Below are positions 44,297 through 53,565 of a stretch of DNA of 64,000 nt, one piece after another. The stretch lies in NCBI GenBank assembly GCA_944393405.1, contig CALYAC010000004.1, positions 1-64,000 on the forward strand, in the 5' to 3' direction. The position numbers and the translations under genes were made by a program. How positions within the stretch are numbered: the first letter of the stretch is position 1; every line of letters starts with the position of its first letter. Origin of the DNA: an uncultured Clostridia bacterium (GTDB taxonomy: Bacteria > Bacillota_A > Clostridia > TANB77 > CAG-508). A model generated the notes under the pieces. The model was not told where the DNA came from. It did no database searches and worked only from the letters and a program-made list of their open reading frames with translations.

Positions 44297-44325
44297 TTGA
44301 CAACCCCAATTTTTTAGATTATATT
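44297..44325 (+). promoter_or_regulatory. Promoter of the LytTR regulator/kinase operon
   Basis: A perfect TTGACA (44297-44302), 17 bases, TATATT (44320-44325), about 87 bases before the regulator start. Confidence 0.75.
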
Positions 44326-44332
44326 AATATAG

Positions 44333-44350
44333 AAAACTGGAAAAAACTGG
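44333..44350 (+). promoter_or_regulatory. Tandem AAAACTGG direct repeat downstream of the promoter
   Basis: AAAACTGG at 44333-44340 and again at 44343-44350, ten bases apart, one helical turn. LytTR-domain regulators bind direct repeats, so this is a candidate site for autoregulation. Inferred only. Confidence 0.4.
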
Positions 44351-44412
44351 TTTTATTTTTGCAGTTTGTCGAATTTAAATTCAGATTTTTATTTTAAAAT
44401 ACGGAGGATATA

Positions 44413-45153
44413 ATGTTAAATTTTGTTATATGTGATGACAATCCTAGCGCTATTGAAAAATTATCTAAAATGTTAAATTCTATTATCATTTCTAATAACT
44501 TAAAAGGAGAAATAATTTTTTCTACGAACAACCCACAAGAACTATTAAAATTTGTAAGAAATAATCAAACTCACGTATTATTATTAGATATAAATTTAAA
44601 ATCTTCAATTTCGGGACTACAAATAGCTGAAGAAATCAGAAAAGTTGATAAAAGTATTTATATCATTTTCATAACAGGACATTTTGAATTTGGAATGGTT
44701 GCATATAAATACAAAACATTTGATTTTTTACAAAAACCTTTGACTAGAGAAAGATTTGAAGAAACAATTTTAAGACTTTATTCTGATGTATTTGGAAGCA
44801 CGGATAAATATTTGCGATTAGATAATGATAAAACTGTAATCAAAATAAATAGCATTAGGTTTATAAAAAAAGATGGTATGAAGGTAATATTTAACACAGA
44901 TACTCGAGAATACGAAACTTATAGCTCTTTTAGTAGAATATCTGATATGTTACCTTATAATTTTGTCAGATGTCATAAATCATATATTGTTAATATTTCA
45001 AAAATAACAGATATAGATTTCTCTAACAATCTTATTTTATTTACCTCAAATGATAAATGCTATATTGGTCCCAAATATAAAAATAAAATTATGGAGGTTT
45101 TAGAAAATGGAAACTTTACAAGCAATTTGGTATGCATTGACTACGCCAAATGA
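44413..45153 (+). CDS. LytTR-family response regulator (AgrA-like)
   Basis: 246 residues: receiver domain (1-120) with acidic pocket CDDNP (about 8-12), phosphate-accepting Asp in VLLLDINLKSS (about 59), Thr in FITGHFE and Lys in FLQKPL; then a LytTR DNA-binding domain (about 140-240) with FIKKDGMKVIF and FVRCHKSYIVNISKI. It overlaps the sensor kinase gene by 47 bases, and both are next to agrBD, so it most likely responds to the AgrD peptide. Confidence 0.92.
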   Translation: MLNFVICDDNPSAIEKLSKMLNSIIISNNLKGEIIFSTNNPQELLKFVRNNQTHVLLLDINLKSSISGLQIAEEIRKVDKSIYIIFITGHFEFGMVAYKYKTFDFLQKPLTRERFEETILRLYSDVFGSTDKYLRLDNDKTVIKINSIRFIKKDGMKVIFNTDTREYETYSSFSRISDMLPYNFVRCHKSYIVNISKITDIDFSNNLILFTSNDKCYIGPKYKNKIMEVLENGNFTSNLVCIDYAK

Positions 45154-46462
45154 AAAGTTAATCAAACTAATTTCAATACCACTAACATTCTTAGAAATAT
45201 ATATAGGAATGCTTTTTTTCACTAGTATTTTGAATATTGAATCTACAACAAAAAGAAAAATTATTTACTTAGTTATACATGCTATATTAACTAACATCGT
45301 AACTTTTGTTTTGCCTAACTCTTATGCAGTATTTGTTAATATCGTTCTTTTACCTATTCTAGTATTCTTTATATTAAGAACTAGTATTATAAAAAGTATA
45401 TCTGCTACAGCAATAATATTCTTAACTACTTCTGTTTTAGAATTTATTTGTTCAAACTTTATGAAATATGCTTTTTCAATTAATTATGAACAAATAGTTA
45501 CTATTCCTATTTATAGACTTATATTAATTTTGGTAATTTACTTGATTATGTATCTTTTATACCGACTTGTAAAATACTTTAAAGTTAATATAGAAGTATT
45601 TGATAATATGACTATAAAAAATAAAGCTCTTATAATAGCTAGTATTCTACTTTGTCTATTAATAATTGCTAGTCAATTTTATCTAGTAATATTCTATAAT
45701 GATACTATGCCTTTTTTAATTACATTTATAGCAATATTCGGTTTAGTTGCTTATTCAGTAATAAGTATATATAATCTAATAAATATTTCTAAACTAGAAT
45801 TAACTAAAAGAGATTTAGAAAGTGCTAATCTTACAATTCATTCTTTAACAATACTTCATGATACAGTAAGATCATTTAAACATGATTTTGATAATATAGT
45901 TAATAGTTTAGGTGGTTATGTTGTAACAGAAGATATCGAAGGATTAAAAAGATTCTATAATCAATTATTAGAAGATTGTCAAAAGACAAATAATTTATAC
46001 GCACTATCACCTAATGTAATAAATCATCCTGCGATTTATCACATGCTTGCAACTAAATATTATGACGCAGATCAAAAGAATGTTACTATTACATTAAATG
46101 TTTTCTTAGACTTAAATGAAATCGAAGCTCGTATGAAAATTTATGATTTTACTAGAATCTTAGGAATTTTATTAGATAATGCTATAGATGCGGCAGTAGA
46201 ATGTGATAAAAAATTAGTAAATGTAACTTTTAGAAACGAAATTAATAGAGATGATTTAATTTTAGTTATTATTCAAAATACATATAAAGATAAAACTATA
46301 GATACTGAAAGAATTTATCAAAAAGGTATATCTTCAAAAGAAAATCATAGTGGTTTAGGATTATGGAAGGTAAGACAAATATTAATGAAAAATAATAATC
46401 TAAATTTATTTACAACAAAAAATTCTGAATTCTTTACACAACAATTTGAAATATTTAAATAG
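45107..46462 (+). CDS. Sensor histidine kinase of the AgrC/GHKL type
   Basis: 451 residues. Six or seven membrane spans fill about 15-230. A helix with the phospho-acceptor His in TVRSFKHDFDNIVNSLGGYV follows (about 262-281), then a GHKL ATPase domain with ILLDNAIDAAVE (N box, about 354-365) and SGLGLWKVRQIL (G box, about 421-432). This is the plan of AgrC peptide receptors. ATG 45107 has a GGAGG site inside the regulator gene, so the pair is translationally coupled. Confidence 0.92.
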   Translation: METLQAIWYALTTPNEKLIKLISIPLTFLEIYIGMLFFTSILNIESTTKRKIIYLVIHAILTNIVTFVLPNSYAVFVNIVLLPILVFFILRTSIIKSISATAIIFLTTSVLEFICSNFMKYAFSINYEQIVTIPIYRLILILVIYLIMYLLYRLVKYFKVNIEVFDNMTIKNKALIIASILLCLLIIASQFYLVIFYNDTMPFLITFIAIFGLVAYSVISIYNLINISKLELTKRDLESANLTIHSLTILHDTVRSFKHDFDNIVNSLGGYVVTEDIEGLKRFYNQLLEDCQKTNNLYALSPNVINHPAIYHMLATKYYDADQKNVTITLNVFLDLNEIEARMKIYDFTRILGILLDNAIDAAVECDKKLVNVTFRNEINRDDLILVIIQNTYKDKTIDTERIYQKGISSKENHSGLGLWKVRQILMKNNNLNLFTTKNSEFFTQQFEIFK

Positions 46463-46479
46463 ATAAAATTAAGGCAAAC

Positions 46480-46513
46480 AAAAATAGTCTCCGATGTGAG
46501 ACTATTTTTTCCG
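46480..46513. terminator. Bidirectional terminator between the kinase gene and agrD
   Basis: AAATAGTCTC and GAGACTATTT with a six-base loop and flanking A and T runs. It ends the plus-strand kinase operon and can end the minus-strand agrBD transcript. Confidence 0.8.
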
Positions 46514-46590
46514 TTTGTCATATTCGAATTTTATTATTTTAAAATAGGTTATTAATCCTATATCGTTCTCAATTTTATTTAATTATTTTT

Positions 46591-46713
46591 TTATTTATCT
46601 TTTTTTATTAAAGATGCTGGCATTTTAGGCTGATGAATAACACCAAAAACAAAACATGCTGTATTAGTTGATTTTGCATATTTTTCAGCCAATTTTGCCA
46701 ATTGTTTTAACAT
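46591..46713 (-). CDS. agrD: AgrD-like cyclic autoinducer peptide precursor
   Basis: A 40-residue peptide, too short for usual ORF lists. It has an amphipathic leader (LKQLAKLAEKYAKSTN), a single Cys at 20, and a C-terminal HQPKMPASLIKKDK tail with the conserved QPKxP block removed in processing. AGGAGG sits eight bases before the ATG. It follows agrB by 57 bases on the same strand. The region between Cys20 and the tail is CFVFGVI, seven residues, so the thiolactone ring may be larger than the five-residue ring of staphylococci unless further trimming occurs. Confidence 0.85.
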   Translation of the reverse strand: MLKQLAKLAEKYAKSTNTACFVFGVIHQPKMPASLIKKDK

Positions 46714-46770
46714 AAAACATTCCTCCTTTGTATCTTGTATTTATAATAAAACATTGCCGGCTAATGTTTA

Positions 46771-47409
46771 TTACCTATTTAATTCTATATTTTCTTTTTC
46801 ATATATTTCATGTCCATATTCATTTTTTGTAATTTTATATGCTATTCTAGTTATTGTCATAGTTTGAAATATACTTCCAATTATTAATATATTCGATAAA
46901 ATTCTATCTTGAATAAGTGTTGCTGCACTGAGTAGTATAGTTAATACAATATATGATAATATCTTTTTTCTTTTTCTTTCCTTTTTACTTATTATAGGCA
47001 CATTTTCAGTATCTGCTGGTGCGTACATACTTATCATAAGAATTCCAAATATATAGCTTAAAGCAATTAGTATATATTTCTCTATATTATCTAAAAATAG
47101 ATATTTACTTATTAATACATTTCCAATATAAAATATATTAGTAGTAAGAATACATCCTAAATGTGTATGAAGATGAAATCCTCCAGACATTCCTCTATAT
47201 GGTGCAATTGCTATAAAAGCAAATAATACATACCATCCAATTCCTAATAAAAAGCCTAATACAAATAGCAATATTATTTTAGGAAATTCTCCAATTATGA
47301 GTTCTAATCCATATTGTATAACTTCCCCTTGTTCTTCTGTAATTTCTGGCATTTTAATCCTCATCTTTTTTAAGATAAAAGCACAAAATCTTTCTACCAA
47401 AATTTTCAC
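46771..47409 (-). CDS. agrB: AgrB-like peptide-processing membrane protease
   Basis: It cuts the C-terminal tail of AgrD and closes the thiolactone ring. It is 212 residues with several membrane spans. The catalytic His-Cys pair is in SGGFHLHTHLGCILT (His and Cys seven residues apart, about 78 and 85), and MYAPADTENVPI (about 127-138) is another family motif. It forms the agrBD operon, which faces the regulator-kinase operon tail to tail. Confidence 0.93.
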   Translation of the reverse strand: MKILVERFCAFILKKMRIKMPEITEEQGEVIQYGLELIIGEFPKIILLFVLGFLLGIGWYVLFAFIAIAPYRGMSGGFHLHTHLGCILTTNIFYIGNVLISKYLFLDNIEKYILIALSYIFGILMISMYAPADTENVPIISKKERKRKKILSYIVLTILLSAATLIQDRILSNILIIGSIFQTMTITRIAYKITKNEYGHEIYEKENIELNR

Positions 47410-47542
47410 CTCTTTTTTATCTTAAACTATAATAATACTTTTTTTGGGATTATTTTTCTAATTTTTACAAAAGACCTCTTTTTTATATATGAAATACCCA
47501 ATTTTTCATTTCGTATAATATTTTAGTTTTTTCGTAAAAAAT

Positions 47543-47581
47543 AAATCAATTACTTTATTTAATTTGTAATTGATTTATTAA
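47543..47581 (-). terminator. Terminator of the pseudouridine synthase gene
   Basis: AATAAATCAATTAC and GTAATTGATTTATT pair with a short loop and end in T on minus. Confidence 0.7.
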
Positions 47582-47606
47582 TATCTGTATATTTTTGATT
47601 ATATTT

Positions 47607-48293
47607 CTAAAGTTTAACATCTTCTATTATTTTCCAACTACCATTTACCTCTGGTATTGATTTAAAAGTCATCTCTTCTTTGGTGATAGGATGATTAATA
47701 GTTAGTTCATATGCCCATAAACATATTTGTTTACCATGTCCTCTGCCACCATATTTTTGATCACCATATATACTATGATCTCTACTTGAAAATTGAACTC
47801 TTATTTGATGATGTCTTCCTGTATGTAAATTAACCTTTAATAATGATAAATTTATTTCTTCATTATATTTAAGTACCTCATAATCTAATATGGCAAGCTT
47901 AGAATTTTTTGTTTCTTTTTTTACAACTTTGCTCATATTATTTTTCTCATTCTTTAATAAATAGTCTTCTAAAACACCTTTATTTTTTTCCATTCTTCCA
48001 TTAACTATTACTAAATATGTTTTTCTAAATATTTTTTCTCGCACTTGCTCACTAAGTCTCGCTGCCGCTTTAGAAGTTTTAGCAAATACCATCACTCCAC
48101 CTACAGGTCTATCTAATCTATGAATTAACCCTAAATATACATTTCCTGGTTTATTATATTTTTCTTTTAAATAGCCTTTTATAATTGTAAGCATATCTAT
48201 ATCACCTGTTTTATCTCCCTGTGATGGTATATTAACTGGTTTTTCTACAACTATTATATGGTTATCTTCATATATTACTTTTAATTGGTTCAT
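47607..48293 (-). CDS. RluA family pseudouridine synthase
   Basis: It converts uridine to pseudouridine in rRNA or tRNA. The 228 residues contain VVEKPVNIPSQGDKTG, the catalytic Asp in GLIHRLDRPVGGVMVFAKT (about 59-77), LLKVNLHTGRHHQIRVQFSS and QICLWAYELTINHP. There is no S4 domain, so it is the short form; the exact target site cannot be told. It starts one base after the methyltransferase gene ends. Confidence 0.93.
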   Translation of the reverse strand: MNQLKVIYEDNHIIVVEKPVNIPSQGDKTGDIDMLTIIKGYLKEKYNKPGNVYLGLIHRLDRPVGGVMVFAKTSKAAARLSEQVREKIFRKTYLVIVNGRMEKNKGVLEDYLLKNEKNNMSKVVKKETKNSKLAILDYEVLKYNEEINLSLLKVNLHTGRHHQIRVQFSSRDHSIYGDQKYGGRGHGKQICLWAYELTINHPITKEEMTFKSIPEVNGSWKIIEDVKL

Positions 48294-49151
48294 TTATTTC
48301 TCCCATCTTCCATAAATTCCACAAGGTAATATTAAATCTGAATTAGTCATAGGAAGTCCTATTTCTCCATGTGAAAATTTTCCTTTTCTTTTTATATTTA
48401 GTCTAAGGATATTCTCTAATACACTACTAGAAATTCCAGTTGTATATGAATTAATAAGGAAAAACAATGGATTATCAGAAAGTACTTTAGAACATAATTC
48501 TACTAAATCAGATATATTATCTTCAAATTTCCACACTTCTCCATTAGTTCCTCTCCCATATGAAGGAGGATCCATTATAATTCCATCATATTTATTTCCT
48601 CTTCTTATCTCTCTATTTACAAATTTTACTACATCATCTACTATATATCTTACTGGTCTATCAGCAAGACCTGATGATGCTATATTTTCTTTTGCCCATG
48701 TAGTCATTCCCTTTGAACTATCTACATGGCAAACAGATGCACCTGCATAACTACACGCAACAGTTGCTCCTCCTGTATATGCAAATAAGTTTAATACTTT
48801 TATATCTCTTTTTTCATTCTTTATTTTAGATATCATCCAGTCCCAGTTAACAGCTTGTTCTGGAAATAAACCAGTATGCTTAAATCCCATTGGTTTTATA
48901 TTAAAAGTTAAATCTTTATATTTTATTTTCCAGTTTTCTGGCATTTTTTTATTGTATTTCCATCCACCACCACCTGATGAGCTTCTATTATATCTTGCAT
49001 TTGCCATATCCCATTTTTTAGGAAATGATTTATTTTTCCAAATAATTTGTGGGTCTGGTCTTATTAATATAACATCTCCCCATCTTTCTAATTTTTCACC
49101 ATTTGCCATATCTAATATTTCATAATCTTTCCAATTATTTGCTACATTCAT
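48294..49151 (-). CDS. Class I SAM-dependent methyltransferase, RlmI/RlmK-like
   Basis: 285 residues. The SAM-binding motif I is VLNLFAYTGGATVACSYAGA (about 119-138), followed by VDSSKGMTTWAKEN, and the catalytic block IIMDPPSYGRGTNGEVWKFEDN (about 190-211). The DPPSYGRG form resembles 23S rRNA m5C methyltransferases of the RlmI type, but the PUA domain is missing. Coupling to an RluA-type enzyme fits an rRNA-modification pair. Substrate is inferred. Confidence 0.85.
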   Translation of the reverse strand: MNVANNWKDYEILDMANGEKLERWGDVILIRPDPQIIWKNKSFPKKWDMANARYNRSSSGGGGWKYNKKMPENWKIKYKDLTFNIKPMGFKHTGLFPEQAVNWDWMISKIKNEKRDIKVLNLFAYTGGATVACSYAGASVCHVDSSKGMTTWAKENIASSGLADRPVRYIVDDVVKFVNREIRRGNKYDGIIMDPPSYGRGTNGEVWKFEDNISDLVELCSKVLSDNPLFFLINSYTTGISSSVLENILRLNIKRKGKFSHGEIGLPMTNSDLILPCGIYGRWEK

Positions 49152-49170
49152 GGTATATTTTCCTTTCTTT

Positions 49171-49377
49171 TTATAGACTTATTAATACATTTATAAAATT
49201 TGATATTAATATTAAATCCAATACTATAAAACTCAAAGTAGATAAAACAATTGAAACAATAAATCTATAATTATGTATCCTATTTCCAAGTCCGCTTTTA
49301 ACCTTTTTTACGTTTCTTCTCTTTTTTTCTACTTGTCCTTTTTTTAAATTTATCAAAATATCTTTTGCATATTCCAT
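49171..49377 (-). CDS. Small protein with one or two membrane segments
   Basis: 68 residues, a basic N-terminal half (KKGQVEKKRRNVKKVKSG) followed by hydrophobic FIVSIVLSTLSFIVLDLILI. No family recognised. It starts 121 bases after uvrC and ends 19 bases before the methyltransferase. Probably real, because the frame is clean and the charge pattern is consistent. Confidence 0.5.
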   Translation of the reverse strand: MEYAKDILINLKKGQVEKKRRNVKKVKSGLGNRIHNYRFIVSIVLSTLSFIVLDLILISNFINVLISL

Positions 49378-49498
49378 TATATAAATCCCCCTATCTATAT
49401 TTTCTATTAATATAGATATTCAAAATTTATATAATTATTCTATCAATCGTATTACTTTTTTTAATCTTTTACTATTTATTCTTTTATTATTTTACAAT

Positions 49499-51337
49499 TT
49501 AATTTTCTTTACTTAATTCTTCTTTTATTTTTTTAGCTAATTTTTCATTAATTCCCTTTATTTGAGTTAGTTCTTCTATATCCGCTTCTTCTATTTTCTT
49601 ACTACTACCGAATTTCTTAAGTAAGGCTGTTCTTTTAACTTCTCCTATTCCTTCTATTTCATCCAGTTTTGATTTAGTAAGCTCTCTTTCTCTTAACTTT
49701 TTATGATATCCTATAGCAGTATCATGCACTGAATCTTGAAACATTGTAATTAAATTAAATAAATTATCTGAAATCTTTAATTCTTCTCTCTCTTCATTCA
49801 TTAAAGCTCTTGTTTGATGTTTGTCATTTTTAACCATTCCAAATACTGGAATATTTAAGATTGTATCATCAAACTCTTCATCTTTTAATTTATATTCATG
49901 TTTCAATTCATTTATTGCTTCCATTGCTGCTCTAATTTGTGTAATTCCACCATCAACAAATATTACATCTGGTAATTTTCCAAAACCCCCATTTGGTTCT
50001 TCTATAGAATGAATTAGCCTTCTTGTTATTACCTCTTTCATACATTTTGGATCATCTTGACCATATACTGTTTTTATCTTAAATCTTCTTGCCAAGTTTT
50101 TCTTAATACTTCCATCTTGCATCACACTCATTCCAGCAACCATATTAGTTCCAGATAAGTTTGAAATATCATAACATTCTATTTTTCTTGGTAGTTTCTC
50201 AATTTTAAGTACTTCTTTTAATTCCATTAATATTGTATTTTTATCTTTTTCTTTATTTTCTAAGGTAATTAATGCATTATTTTCTGCCATTTCTACTAAT
50301 CTTAACTTTTCACCTTTTTGAGGTGTCTTTATCTCTACTTTTCTTCCAGCTTGCTTAGTAAGTAATTCTTGTAAAATTTCTTTATCTTCTATTTCTTCTC
50401 TTATCATTATTTTATTTGGGAGAATTGGTCTTCCCATATAATATTGTTTAATAAAGTTTGATAATATTTCTTTTGATTCCTCATCAACTAAGTCATTTAA
50501 AAAGAAATGTTCTCTACCAATCATCTTACTCTTTCTAACAAAAAATATTTCTATACATACTCTTGTATCACTTCTTGCTAAACCTATAACGTCAATATCA
50601 TTCTCTGAAATATTAGATACTTTTTGCTTTGCTGAAATTCTATCTATTGCTCCTATTTTATCTCTTATATATGCAGCTTTTTCAAATTGCAAATTAGTTG
50701 ATGCTTCTTCCATTTCTTTTGTTAAATCTTTTATTAATTTTTCAGTCTTTCCTTCTAACACATCAATAATTTCATTTATCTGTTTCATATAATCTTCTCT
50801 TGAAACATATCCCATACAAGGAGCCATGCATTTTTTTATATGATAATTTAGACATGGTCTATCTTTATATTTAAAACTTTTACATTGCCTAATTTTAAAT
50901 TTAGATTTTATAAATTCAACCATTTCTTTTGCACTTCCAGAATTAGCATATGGTCCAAAATATTTTGCTCCATCATTTAATATTCTTCTTGTCATATATA
51001 CATCTGGGTATTCTGCTTTTATATTCACTTTTATATATGGATATGTTTTACCATCTTTAAGTAAGACATTAAATTTAGGCATATTCTTTTTTATTAGATT
51101 ACACTCTAATATTAAAGCTTCTGCCTCATTATCTGTTACTATGTATTCAAAATGATCAATTAAAGCAACCATATTTTGTATTCTTTTAGTTTTGTTAGTT
51201 TTTCTAAAATATTGTCTTACTCTATTTTTTAATGAAATTGCTTTACCCACATATATAATTTTATCATCTTTATCATGCATTATATATACACCGGGTTTTG
51301 ATGGTAATTTTTTTAATTCTTCTTCTATATTAAACAT
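49499..51337 (-). CDS. uvrC: Excinuclease ABC subunit C
   Basis: It makes both incisions in nucleotide excision repair. The 612 residues match the family: GIY-YIG nuclease (PGVYIMHDKDDKIIYVGKAISLKNRV, about 15-40), the cysteine site CKSFKYKDRPCLNYHIKKCMAPC, a UVR helix pair (EEASTNLQFEKAAYIRDKI, about 210-228), the RNase H-like nuclease (IECYDISNLSGTNMVAGMSV; FVDGGITQ) and C-terminal HhH motifs (LDEIEGIGEVKRTALLKKFGS). Confidence 0.96.
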   Translation of the reverse strand: MFNIEEELKKLPSKPGVYIMHDKDDKIIYVGKAISLKNRVRQYFRKTNKTKRIQNMVALIDHFEYIVTDNEAEALILECNLIKKNMPKFNVLLKDGKTYPYIKVNIKAEYPDVYMTRRILNDGAKYFGPYANSGSAKEMVEFIKSKFKIRQCKSFKYKDRPCLNYHIKKCMAPCMGYVSREDYMKQINEIIDVLEGKTEKLIKDLTKEMEEASTNLQFEKAAYIRDKIGAIDRISAKQKVSNISENDIDVIGLARSDTRVCIEIFFVRKSKMIGREHFFLNDLVDEESKEILSNFIKQYYMGRPILPNKIMIREEIEDKEILQELLTKQAGRKVEIKTPQKGEKLRLVEMAENNALITLENKEKDKNTILMELKEVLKIEKLPRKIECYDISNLSGTNMVAGMSVMQDGSIKKNLARRFKIKTVYGQDDPKCMKEVITRRLIHSIEEPNGGFGKLPDVIFVDGGITQIRAAMEAINELKHEYKLKDEEFDDTILNIPVFGMVKNDKHQTRALMNEEREELKISDNLFNLITMFQDSVHDTAIGYHKKLRERELTKSKLDEIEGIGEVKRTALLKKFGSSKKIEEADIEELTQIKGINEKLAKKIKEELSKEN

Positions 51338-51372
51338 TTTTCTCCTCTATTTATATTTTTCATGCATATCTA

Positions 51373-52062
51373 TTATACCATATTATGTTCTCTCTTTTCT
51401 ACATATTCAACCATTTTTTCGATGTTTTTTCTTTTATTATATCTACGTATTTCTTGAAATTCTAAGAACCATAAATATCCTATTATAAATAAGATTGATA
51501 TATTTTTTAAATATAGTATTGAAATACTAGATATAATAGTTAAAATAATTAGTACAGTTTTTGACATTAAATATGTAAGTTTATATGCTTTTTTATACCC
51601 CTTAAATATTTTAAGCATTTCATATATAATTCTACCACCATCCATTGGATATATTGGAATCAAATTAAATATTGCTATTATTAAATTTGAATAAATACAT
51701 ATTTGATATACATATATATCTAAAAAGTTAGGAAAGAAATAATTTACTATCATTAATATACATATGATAATTAAATTAGTAACAGGTCCTGCAATAGCAA
51801 TTATTGCTTTTTTTATATTTAATCTATTCCCTTTTTTTATTTTCTTATTATATTCTTTTGTCTCTATCTTAAAACCTAAGCTTATACCCATTGGTGTTAA
51901 TTGCATTTCTTCTACTTTAAATTTTAATAATATTCCAGTTATTAAGTGTCCAATTTCATGAATTACTGCAAATATCATTACAATAATATATATTTCAAAT
52001 TGAGATGTTATTAAAAATAGTAAAAGAAATAAAAATATTTTTAAATCTATTTTTAATCTCAT
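51373..52062 (-). CDS. spoIVFB: SpoIVFB-like site-2 metalloprotease
   Basis: Intramembrane M50 protease; in Bacillus SpoIVFB releases pro-sigma-K in the mother cell. It is 229 residues with several membrane spans, the zinc motif AVIHEIGHLITGILL (HExxH, about 33-47) and the third-ligand motif PIYPMDGGRIIYE (about 135-147). It lies just after a gene for a membrane-anchored LytM protein, the same order as spoIVFA-spoIVFB. If sigma-K processing exists here, the interrupted spoIIID in the same window belongs to the same mother-cell pathway. Confidence 0.9.
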   Translation of the reverse strand: MRLKIDLKIFLFLLLFLITSQFEIYIIVMIFAVIHEIGHLITGILLKFKVEEMQLTPMGISLGFKIETKEYNKKIKKGNRLNIKKAIIAIAGPVTNLIIICILMIVNYFFPNFLDIYVYQICIYSNLIIAIFNLIPIYPMDGGRIIYEMLKIFKGYKKAYKLTYLMSKTVLIILTIISSISILYLKNISILFIIGYLWFLEFQEIRRYNKRKNIEKMVEYVEKREHNMV

Positions 52063-52101
52063 AAATCCTCCATTAAAAGATATTTATCTATAATTCTAAA
52101 A

Positions 52102-53022
52102 TTAAAAATCAATTATAGATTCAGGATTTATTGTCCTATTATCTCTTCTAATTTCAAAATGAAGATGTGGTCCAGTTGAGTTTCCGGTTGAACCAACTTC
52201 AGCTATTTTATCTCCTTTTTTTACTTTATCTCCTTCTTTTACTAAAAGTTTGCTACAATGAGCATATCTAGTTAGAACATCCTCATTTGTAATATCTATA
52301 TGTTTACCATATTCACCTTCTTCAGATGCTGTAGTTACAGTTCCATCCATTGCAGCATAAATTGCAGTTCCCTTGTTTGCTCCTATATCTATTCCTTGAT
52401 GATTAGCCGATACAACTTCTGTTGCTTCTCTTTTTCCATATCTTGAAGTTACGGTTCCCTTAACTGGAACAATAAATTTAAAATTATTTTTAATATATTC
52501 TACATCTAATTCATACTGAGATTTTTTATTTTTTTCTTCATCCTCTTTTTTATCATCTTTTTCATTATCCTTTTCCTCTTCATCTCTTGCTCCACCAATA
52601 CCTCCTACAGTATTTGCACTTTCGTTATTATTTTCTATAGTATTTTCCACATTATTTTCATTATCACTTTTATCATTACTGAAATTCTTTAGAAAACTAA
52701 ATTTTTCTTTATTTTCTTCTATAAATGAACTTACACTATTTCTAATATTTCCAAAATTTATATCATATGATAAAAATTCTTTAGTTTTATTTAAAACATC
52801 TTCTGAAAATATGTAATTACTGTTTTTTATTAAATAAAAAATCACATATATTACTATACAAATTGCAATCTGATAAAACATCCTTTTCGCTAAAGAAATT
52901 TTAATTTTTTCGTTTTTATTTACATTATTAGTTGATACTCTAACTCCATTTAATTTTTTTCTTCTATTATATATTTCTTCTGCTCTTCTTATTCGTTCTT
53001 CTTGAGTGATTGTTCGTTCCAT
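52102..53022 (-). CDS. Membrane-anchored M23/LytM protein, SpoIVFA- or SpoIIQ-like
   Basis: 306 residues: cytoplasmic N-terminus (1-45), one membrane helix (about 50-66, MFYQIAICIVIYVIFYLI), a long acidic/Asn-rich linker (about 95-165) and a C-terminal LytM domain with NHQGIDIGANKGTAIYAAMDGTV, HIDITNEDVLTRYAHCSKLLV and GPHLHFEIRRDNR. It keeps all the residues needed for zinc (His in HQG, Asp in IDIG, HLH). Position directly before spoIVFB argues for the SpoIVFA role of holding or regulating the protease; SpoIIQ-like is the alternative. Confidence 0.82.
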   Translation of the reverse strand: MERTITQEERIRRAEEIYNRRKKLNGVRVSTNNVNKNEKIKISLAKRMFYQIAICIVIYVIFYLIKNSNYIFSEDVLNKTKEFLSYDINFGNIRNSVSSFIEENKEKFSFLKNFSNDKSDNENNVENTIENNNESANTVGGIGGARDEEEKDNEKDDKKEDEEKNKKSQYELDVEYIKNNFKFIVPVKGTVTSRYGKREATEVVSANHQGIDIGANKGTAIYAAMDGTVTTASEEGEYGKHIDITNEDVLTRYAHCSKLLVKEGDKVKKGDKIAEVGSTGNSTGPHLHFEIRRDNRTINPESIIDF

Positions 53023-53095
53023 AAAAAAAACACCTCTTCCTTTGTTGTTTTTTTAATGTATATTCATATAAGGTGTTTATTATTCATATATAAAT

Positions 53096-53506
53096 TTATT
53101 TTATAAAAATATTTAAAATTACTCCTAGCGTAATACTTATTGATAAAATTATATTGAGTTTTACTGAATATTTATATTTTCTTTCTAGCTTTTTTACATT
53201 ATTTTTCCAACTAGGAGTTTCTGTTTCTAATCTTTTTGTATAATCATCTAAAAGCATGTATGCTTCTTTTATTATATAGTCATTATCTATATTTTTATTT
53301 AAAATCTCATTTTTATTTAAATTATTTTCATTTTTATTTTTATTTTGTTTATCATTTTTCTGTCTTTTTTTCTCATTATTTATATCAATTATTTTTTGAA
53401 CTTTATGTATCTTTTTATTTTCTTTTAAAACAATTATAGCCTCTTCTATTAAATTAGATGGTAAATCTTTAAGTAATACAATATTTTTTAAACCTTCATT
53501 ATTCAT
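53096..53506 (-). CDS. Unknown protein with a C-terminal membrane anchor
   Basis: 136 residues. No family recognised. A helical N-terminus, a Lys/Asn-rich low-complexity stretch (about 45-75) and a hydrophobic tail (about 114-134) that could insert as a tail anchor. It lies between yyaC and the LytM gene on the same strand, so a sporulation role is possible but not shown. Confidence 0.55.
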   Translation of the reverse strand: MNNEGLKNIVLLKDLPSNLIEEAIIVLKENKKIHKVQKIIDINNEKKRQKNDKQNKNKNENNLNKNEILNKNIDNDYIIKEAYMLLDDYTKRLETETPSWKNNVKKLERKYKYSVKLNIILSISITLGVILNIFIK

Positions 53507-53565
53507 AATGATTTATTCCTCCTATAAATATCTCATTACTTAAAGTTTTGCCATTTATTTTATAC

